Source: Micractinium sp. NFX-FRZ (Eukaryota; Chlorophyta; Trebouxiophyceae; Chlorellales; Chlorellaceae). Taken from it: a stretch of DNA of 64,000 bases. Under the pieces are notes generated by a model. That model made no database searches. It worked only from the letters and a program-made list of their open reading frames with translations, and had not been told where the DNA came from. Positions 56,903 to 64,000 of the stretch are shown here, piece after piece. The translations under genes were made by a program, and so were the position numbers. The stretch is from the NCBI GenBank assembly GCA_029339195.1, contig JAPTJF010000249.1:1-64000 (forward strand). The letters run 5' to 3'. The first letter of the stretch is position 1. Each line of letters begins with the position of its first letter.

Positions 56903-57289
56903 GGCGTCGCCGCCCGCCGCTGCCGCCGCTGCCGCCGCTGCTGCTTGCCCTGCTCTACTATCGGCCTGAGCTTGACGCACCGTTGGCCGCTCAGTGAACA
57001 GCCCCCACGCAGCACAAGTGGCCTAGCCTGGAAGAGGTAAAGAGAAGTGGCGGCGGCTGGTTCCGGCTATATGTAGGGCCGTACAGAGAGTGCTCGGGAG
57101 TCTTTCAGAGAACTGTGCGAATGTAGAAACGATTGTTGAGGCTAGTAAAGGGCGCATGCATTAAGGGCAATGCATGGGCACTCTTCTGCTTGCTCCCTCT
57201 CTTTTGCCGGAGCTACTGAGTGATTGACTTCGCCGTAGTGTTCTGGGTTGGCTTAATTTTGCCGCAAGAGCAAGTGAGCAGCCGCCAGA
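56903..57289. promoter_or_regulatory. Shared divergent upstream region of NLE1 and RIO2
   Basis: 387 bp between the start codons of two ribosome-assembly genes on opposite strands. Near NLE1 it is GCC-repeat rich (about 56915-56945, encoding Ala if read through). The middle has a tatatg (about 57068) and a catgcattaa/aatgcatg pair (about 57154-57177). I looked for telo-box AAACCCTAA on both strands and saw none; one TGGGCA site lies at about 57174-57179. Confidence 0.55.
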
Positions 57290-60200
57290 ATGAAATTGGA
57301 CGTAAACGTTCTGCGCTACCTGTCCAAAGAGGACTTCCGGGTGCTGACGGCAGTGGAGATGGGCCAGAAGAACGTGAGCCCGGCGTGGCTTCCGCGCCAC
57401 ATGCCGTCGCCGCCTGCCAGCGCCGCCGCCGCCGCCGCCGCCGCCGCTGCTGCTTTCTGTTTGCCAGTGCGCCGCTCCTTGGCGCGCCGGCTCGCCATAG
57501 TGTACACTTCAGAAGCCTTTCTGCGCAGTTGTCTGATCTATTGTGTGCAGCAGCTGCTTGCTGCAATAGGTGCGGCCACGGCTGAGATGCGCGCTCCCCG
57601 CCCTGTACCCTTGCGCGCCTGCAGCACGAGATTGTGCCCTCCTCCCTCATCGACAGCATTGCGGGCCTCAAGTGAGCAAGCTGGTAGCAGTGGCAGCTGC
57701 AGCAAGCGGTGCCTGCAGCCTGGTGTGTGCACACTGCCAACGCGCCATGCTGCGGGACATCTTATCAGCCGCCGAAACCATGCCGGCACTGCCTCCTGCT
57801 CCGCCCTGCCCATGCAGGCACGGTGGCACTTTCAAGTGCCTGAAGAACCTGCTGCGCAACAAGCTGGTGCATCACGACGGCAGCAAGTAAGTCGCATGCG
57901 TGCGCGGTGGGCAGGGCTGTTGCGGGCTAGCCTGGCAAGCGAAGCGGCCCCAGTTCACAAAGGGGAATGTGCAGCCATGCGTTGGCTGGGCACTACATCG
58001 CACAGTGCTGCTGATGGCGGCACAAGGCGGGCCGGGTGCAATGTCGGATCCACGGCAGGCAGCACATGGAACACTCAGCGCGCCATCCTGCTTGTCCATT
58101 TTGCCTCTAATCTTTTCGCCTTCATACCTGCGGGAAATCGTTTTCGAAGGGGTGCGTCCTGGGTTTGGGCGGCACTGCAACCGCCCCCGCTCCTCCTTTA
58201 ACTTCATTTGTCTTCGCGCTTGTACTTGGGTTGAAGTTCTCACTCTCCTCTCTTCCTCTACATATGTTTGCACTCTGTGACAAGATATTCACAGACGTTT
58301 CATTTCAATGCCTGCACCAACTGGCCTTTCTTGAACTGAAGGTACGACGGGTACCGCCTGACCTACCTGGGGTATGACTTCCTTGCAATCAAGGCGCTGG
58401 TCAACCGGGGGGCCATTGCGGGCGTAGGGCGCCAGGTGGGTGGGTGGGGCGTTTTGAGTCCTGCATGCAAAGCGGGGATCGCATGTGAAGGAACCACAAG
58501 TTGTGTGGGTGAGGCCAGGTAGATGGTGTCACTGGCAGGGGGCTGTTGCGAACAGGGGACAGGGGTTGGGTTGGTTCGAGTCGTTCTGGCTAGCAGAAAA
58601 TGGGTACGGCAGGTGGGTGTGCTGTCTGGATCAGCCTTGCCGCACTGCCTCTGGGCACCTTTGTTGGGAACACCCCTTAAAAACCTTGGGTTACGCAATC
58701 AAAGCAGGTCACGCTGCAGGTATATTGGTAGTCAAGGAATTCTAGTCTTTGAGGTATTCGAGGTAGCATCTGTCTACAAACAGGACACTGTCTGTTGTTA
58801 CTGTTGCAGATTGGCGTGGGCAAGGAGTCTGACATTTTCGAGGTCACCAACGAGGATGGCGAGGTGAGGCTGGTGCTCTGCCGCCGGGGAAATGTGGCTC
58901 ACACACATGTATGGCCAGTCTGTGGTTCTGCCGGCATTACAGCGCCAAGCCCGCCTGGCATGGATGGCGAGAAGTGTTTCCAGCCCCAGAATTCAATGAT
59001 TGCAGATCATTCATGCCATGTCTCTATGCAGGTCATGGCGCTCAAGCTGCACCGTCTGGGGCGCACCAGCTTTAGGTGCGGCTTGCTGCCCTGTGGGTGT
59101 GTGTGCAAGACGTCGCGGAAATGATGCCCAATGGGGAGTGCTCTTGCTGCAGTTGCAACATGTGCTGTTCCGCCCACAACAAACCTCACCCTTCGCTTGC
59201 ACTCAACCCTCCTGTCTGACAGCTTCGGCTAGGAACTCTTTCACTGTGTTTGTCCGCTCTGCAACTTCAGTGGAGAGCAAGAACGACCACCTGCGCAAGC
59301 ACAGCTTACTCTGATTGAATCCTTCTCGTATTTCTCCTACTCCCATGCTTTGTGGCAGGGCGGTTAGGCGCAGTTTTGATTGCCTGCTTGCCTAGCCACA
59401 TGTTCAACCCCTTCCATTTTTCCTGTTCTCCCCTGCTCTTTTTTCCACTTCGCCAGGGCTGTGAAGAGCAAACGCGACTACCTGCGCAAGGGCAGCCACT
59501 TCAGCTGGCTCTACCTCTCCCGCCTGGCCGCCCTCAAGGAGTTTGCCTTTATGAAGGCACTGGGGCAGCATGGCCTGCCGGTCCCGCAGGTGCGCACCAA
59601 ACCATGACACTTCCTAATGACCAAACTGTACTCTGAGTTTGCCTTCCTTCAAGGCCCTGCATGCTCCTATGAACAGATGGTATGCTTGCTTATGTGATCG
59701 CTGCATTTACTGCTTGTCAGCAGTGTGAAGGGGTGGCGCTTTCGTGGATCTCCCGGTGCACCATGGGCGACACTTTTACCCCCAGTAACCACTGCAGCCA
59801 TTGACAACAGCCTGCAGCATGCGCATCCGGTACCACCGCTGTCACTGGACGCTATCGATCATGGTATCATGAATTATTTGTTATTTCATTGATAAGATGT
59901 TGCGTGACATGCTATTCACCTATTCATTGACCCCTGCAGGCCATCGACAACAACCGGCATGCGGTGCTGATGACGCTGCTAGATGCTTACCCTCTAGTTC
60001 AGGTGCGGTTTCTTTGCTTTGCGTGTTTCCACAGCCAGGTTTCAAAATGCGAAAAACAGACGTTGCGGACAAACAGACTGTAAGCCACACAAGCAAGCTG
60101 CATCCGTGTATGACGCTTCTGTTTTTCTCTGCAGGTTCGCAAGCTGAGCAACCCTCGGCAGGTGTATGTGCAGCTGATGGACATGCTGGCGCAGCTGGCG

Positions 60201-62483
60201 GGGCTGGGGCTGGTGCACTGCGACTACAACGAGTTCAACCTGCTGGTGAGGTCATGCCTACATACCATTGTAGACTTTGTTCGTAGTTCATCGTGATCCT
60301 GCATGTTTAATTTGCATATGTGAGAACCTGTTGGCGAGCACTTGTTGGCACTACATATGTCTTCTTTGCAGCGTGGAGCTACAGTGCAGATTGACCAAAG
60401 AAAGGGCCGGAGCTTGTTTGATTAACAGTGTCACCCCTGCTTTACACCTTTGCTCGGCGAGCCCCATCCTGCCCCTGTCCCTGCATGTCAATAAGAGGGA
60501 GGGGTTTTGCTCCTCAACCACCATCTCATGGCAAAAGGGTCCTGCTTAGAACGAGGAATCAAAGTGGTTATGTCCTTCTGCGCGCAGATCAACGAGAAGG
60601 AGGAGCTGACGCTGATTGACTTCCCTCAGATGGTGTCTGTCGGCCACGCCAATGCAGAGGTAAGCGCAGCTGCTTCCTTGCCCCCTGGGGCCTGTGGCAC
60701 ATCTCCCACTGACGGCAAATCTACGACAAGGGATGCCCAGGGGCCCTCTCTCGCCCTGCATTGTTCCCTCAGCCAGCACCGGCCAGATCTCCTGCCTGCT
60801 GCTGCACATAGTTGCATTCTGTTATCATGCCGCTTGTCCTTGCCATGTGCTGGATTTGTGCATCACACTGGTTCACAACAATTGTTTTGAAGCTTGCGCT
60901 TCACACTGTTGTGCTTTGCAGGAGCTGTTTGAGCGGGATGTGGAGTGCATCATCCGCTTCTTCAAGTGAGCAACACCTTGAATGTCATGCTGGCACCACT
61001 TGCAATGCGGTTCAGGCGGCATGGCCTGGTCAGCCTGTATCAAAACTTTCAACCCTGCCCCTGACGGCCCAGCCTTCAGCTCACCGGCCCCTTGCTGCCT
61101 GCTCGAATGCAGCAAGAAGCTGGGGTATGTGCCGGAGCGGGATGAGGAGCTGGTGGTCATTCGCCCCAGCTTCAAGGTAAGCGGCATTATTATCAGCAGC
61201 ATCATTATCTCCATCATCGAATTGACTGGGCTGTGCTAGGCGACAGTGTGACACGTGGCAGGGTAGATCCCTGGGCCGGCGGGGCCACGTGTTTGTGCAT
61301 GGTAACTTTGTTCGAGAAGCATTGCAGCAGCAACACAGCCAAACACGATCTGCTTCCTTCTTGTTTGTGTTCTTCCTCCTCATGTGCTCTTGTGCCCAGC
61401 AAGCGCTTACCAGCCTCATACGGTTTTTCATATCATCACCAACACTCGCCCCTGTTTGGAGGAGGGTGTGGCAGCTACCCAGGGCAGTGTGGACCAGGAG
61501 CTGCACCAAAAGGTATCCATACAAAACGACAGTGGGCTGACTACCCCTATCACTGGTATTTTTACTGCTCCTGTTCTACAGGATGCGGTGGCAGCCATCC
61601 AGGGCAGCGTGGACCAGGAGCTGCGCGCTTCGGGCTTCAAGCGCGAGCACCAAGATGCACTGGACAGGTGGGATATCGTCCTGGGTTGTTGTCCTCTGAT
61701 GCTGCGCTCTGGCTCTGTTACGCAGGTTTCATTGAATCAGGTGGGGTATCCTGCACTTGGTCTGTTGTTGACTTGTCAGGAGAGATCAGGCAAGCAGCCC
61801 TGAGGTGCGGGACTGGTGGATTGCAGCTGCAGTTCTTCCGACCTGCGTACATGTGCATATCTGCACATGGACTATATCTAGTCCTACTTCTGGGATTATC
61901 AAGGCAAGCTGGGCAGGGTGGGCATGTTGTTGTGCCTGGTACATCGTGCGGTTGTTTTGGTATGGACCTGTGGGCAGGACAGGTAGGGCTTGGGTCTGCA
62001 GGTTTTGTTTTGTTTCTTTTTGCCAAAACTAACTGCCGAGAAATGACAAGGTCATTATGTTTCCAAGTGAACCATGCACATGAAGCGTTCTGTTCCACAT
62101 CGTTTCTTATTCACCCTGTTTTACCATATTCACGTTCTTTCTGGCTGCAGGTTCATCACCAGCCGGAAAGGGGAGAGCGGCAGCGAGAGTGACAGCGAGG
62201 CGGAGAGCGGCAGCGACGACGATGGCGGCAGCAGCGAGGCTGAGGAGGAGGGCAGCAGCAGCGGGTGCAGCAGCGATGCAGAGGCCGGCGGCAGCGACAG
62301 CGGGGGCGCGGGGCAGCAGACGCAACAGGTTGGGGCTGGCGAAGAGGGTGAGGCACAAGTCCGCGGCAGCTCACCGGGAAGCAGTGTAGCAGCGAGCGGC
62401 TCTGAGGACGAGGGCGAGGATGGCCAGCAGCAGCATGAACCTGACGCAGCAGACATGGCTGGTCTCAGCCTCGAAGATCGGCA

Positions 62484-62519
<36 letters not shown>

Positions 62520-62664
62520 GCAGGTGACAGCCAAGCTTACAGAGCAGCAGCGCAAGGCGGCACGGCGCGCTGCCATGGTCAGCGTCAGCCGCAATGCCAC
62601 CAAGTGCAAGAACAAGGGAAAGAGGCCAAGCGCGGATGCTGGCCTGGGCGGCGGCGGCTGGTGA
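57290..62664 (+). CDS. RIO2: RIO2 atypical protein kinase/ATPase, 40S ribosome maturation
   Basis: Fourteen exons (57290-57373, 57625-57671, 57818-57886, 58342-58435, 58810-58863, 59032-59075, 59457-59589, 59940-60002, 60135-60245, 60588-60659, 60922-60965, 61113-61176, 61582-61667, 62151-62664) give 492 residues. The RIO2-specific winged helix is residues 1-95 ([36 protein letters not shown]). The P-loop is [11 protein letters not shown] (about 100-110), the ATP lysine lies in MALKLHRLG (about 121), and the catalytic loop is [10 protein letters not shown] (Asp226, Asn231) with metal-binding Asp244 in [12 protein letters not shown]2 acts on cytoplasmic pre-40S particles. The tail is long, Ser/Glu-acidic and Gln-rich, ending in a basic [13 protein letters not shown] patch like plant RIO2. 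An extra in-phase exon copy lies at 61462-61512 and would give 509 residues if used. A TGTAA lies about 45 bp after the stop. Confidence 0.97.
61462..61512 (+). CDS. RIO2: Candidate duplicated cassette exon of RIO2
   Basis: This 51-bp stretch reads [17 protein letters not shown] and is a near copy of the start of the next exon ([17 protein letters not shown], 61582 onward). It is preceded by a pyrimidine-containing tract and an AG and followed by a GT donor (AAG|gtatcc). Its phase is 0-0, so it can be included or skipped without frame change. The 69-bp gap to the next exon is also open in the same frame. It may be a real cassette exon or a recent duplication not used. Confidence 0.5.
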
Positions 62665-62822
62665 GCTATAGTGTTGCACCTGTTTGGATTTGAGTTCCCG
62701 CTCTGATGTAACAATGTCTGCCTGAAACAACAGTCAAGGTTGCACATTTCGTCTGCTTTACTAGTGACAATGTACACGGGCGCTCACTTTCAAAACACAG
62801 CTGGAGACGCATGATGGCCAGC

Positions 62823-64000
62823 TCATCTGCTCCAGTTCTCATATCCTCTCAGTGCGTCCTCTGTCAGCTGGGGCTTGATGCCCGCCAGTGCTGCCTGGAA
62901 ATGCCGCTGATGCACCGCGGTCACTGCACATGTGGTGGGCAGCACATACGGCGGGTGAGAAACTTGAAATGCATCCGACAAGTGAACCACGGTGGCATCT
63001 TGTCGTGTCTGAACGCACATCCACATCAAATCGGTACAATGGTAGATCTACACCATGTGCAACTTGGCACGCACCGCCGTGGAGGTCCTCGCGCAAGGCT
63101 GCCATGGCCGCTTCTCTGCAGATGGCCGCCAGCTCTGCGCCTGCAGGTGCATTGTTGCAGTGCGCAAGCGGCGGCTTGTCCGTTAGAGCAGGGTTGGATG
63201 TTTTTGCCTACGGCGGCGGTGTAGGATGGCAAGAGTCGACCCGGAGACACAGGAATAGATCACTTGAATTGCAATGGCGTCTGCATGAAAGCGCCCAAAC
63301 CTGGGCGCTTTGCAAGTAAGAGCTCACCTGTGAAACAATCTGTGGCGCCAGCAATGGCCGCCAGGTCCACATCGTCAGCACGTGGTATGCTTCGGCTGTG
63401 GATCTGTTTGTCAGGCATTTGGATGGAATAAGGCGCAATGGCAATGCGATTGGAACGCTTAGCGATGGCAATGCGCTCTTTACAGCCAAGAGGCAACGGA
63501 ACGAACAAGTGCAGGCCAACCCAGACATGGTTTCAGCAGGGACAGGCAGTGCCCTGGACACACACGGTGCACTCACCTGCAGCGCCTGCAATCTTCCGGC
63601 CATGTCGGGGGGCGGCACATACAGGACGACGTCGAAGCGGCCCGGCCTGCAGAGATGGTGCGCATAACCTGTAAAATAATCGAACTTTATTGTGCTCTCA
63701 CTTGTGCTGCTGCTCTGCACTCACACCACAATACTTGCTGTCAAGAGCCCCTGCATTTCGAACCGTGCATCTGCTATACACGATCTGCTATGCACAACCG
63801 CTTCACGCCCTTGGAGCATCGAGTTGCTGCTGGTGACCTTACCTGACGAGGGCGGCGTCCAGCGCCTGCGGGTGGTTGGTTGCACCCATCACCAGCACCC
63901 CCTGAGCCAGCTCCATGCCATCCATTTCGGTGAGGAAAGACGAGAGAAGGCGGGCGGTCACCTCCCCCGTCTGCTCCCCATCCACACGCTTGCCCACCAG
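62823..64000 (-). CDS. CDC48B: CDC48B-like AAA ATPase, C-terminal part (5' end off window)
   Basis: Five exons on the minus strand (63843-64000 and beyond the edge, 63577-63646, 63328-63403, 63075-63140, 62823-62923) give the last 156 or so residues of the second AAA module. Visible landmarks are LLSSFLTEMDGME, the sensor-1 strand VLVMGATNHPQALDAALV, the arginine-finger box RPGRFDVVLYVPPPD, DDVDLAAIAGATDCFTGAEL and AAICREAAMAALRED, then an end RHFQAALAGIKPQLTEDALR. The phrases VLYVPPPD and RHFQ...KP.LT are those of Arabidopsis CDC48B as I recall it, which separates this from CDC48A, FtsH and CIP111. CDC48B-type proteins are poorly characterised unfoldases. The Walker A and B motifs lie beyond the right edge. 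Confidence 0.85.

Noticed and set aside
62823..64000. Assignment of the right-edge AAA gene to FtsH or CIP111
   Set aside because: There is no zinc-protease motif after the AAA module, and the RHFQ...KP.LT ending and VLYVPPPD phrase fit CDC48B better.
1..64000. tRNA, rRNA, CRISPR or transposon genes
   Set aside because: I read both strands for tRNA-like cloverleaf ends, regular repeat-spacer arrays and reverse transcriptase or transposase motifs and saw none convincing.

Overview
The window is nuclear DNA of a green alga (Chlorophyta). It is GC-rich and intron-dense. I could splice about 130 introns by hand, almost all GT-AG, with acceptors usually ending ctgcag. Encoded proteins carry Gln and Ala runs, and many predicted proteins have plastid-type or mitochondrial-type N-termini. 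Gene content (NLE1, RIO2, plant-type DHDPS, SCY2, CDC48B, RING1 with RAWUL) fits a chlorophyte. A Scenedesmaceae-like or trebouxiophyte species is possible but not demonstrated. Nothing bacterial, viral or transposon-derived was recognised.

Layout, left to right: GUP1-like MBOAT acyltransferase (+, 5' end off the window); NTMT1 N-terminal methyltransferase (+); BET1-type SNARE (-) head to head with plastid uracil phosphoribosyltransferase (+); a RING1-like Polycomb protein carrying an internal AP2 domain (+); plastid-type TVP38/DedA membrane protein (+); NDUFAF3-like complex I assembly factor (-) head to head with RELCH (+); SCY2 second SecY translocase (-); a multi-pass membrane protein of unknown function (-); DHDPS of lysine synthesis (-) head to head with a Gln-rich orphan (+); a short orphan membrane protein (-); an unresolved stretch at about 45.6-48.3 kb holding the last exon of an unknown gene (-); an ABHD11-like alpha/beta hydrolase (-); Notchless/NLE1 (-) head to head with RIO2 kinase (+); and the C-terminal part of CDC48B (-), cut by the right edge.

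The genes are mostly unrelated housekeeping genes. The clearest functional pairing is NLE1 (60S maturation) and RIO2 (40S maturation), which start 387 bp apart in opposite directions.

The most unusual object is the gene at 12894-16792. Consistent reading phases across all nine exons give one protein with a C3HC4 RING, a RING1-type linker, an AP2 DNA-binding domain opening on the YRGVR motif, and a C-terminal RAWUL-like domain. It looks like a Polycomb E3 ligase with a built-in DNA-binding domain. Secondary finds are a tandemly duplicated exon in RIO2, a long Ala/Trp-rich insertion in SCY2, several GC-AG introns, a cluster of TAACG palindromes at the left edge and a telomere-like tract in a RELCH intron.
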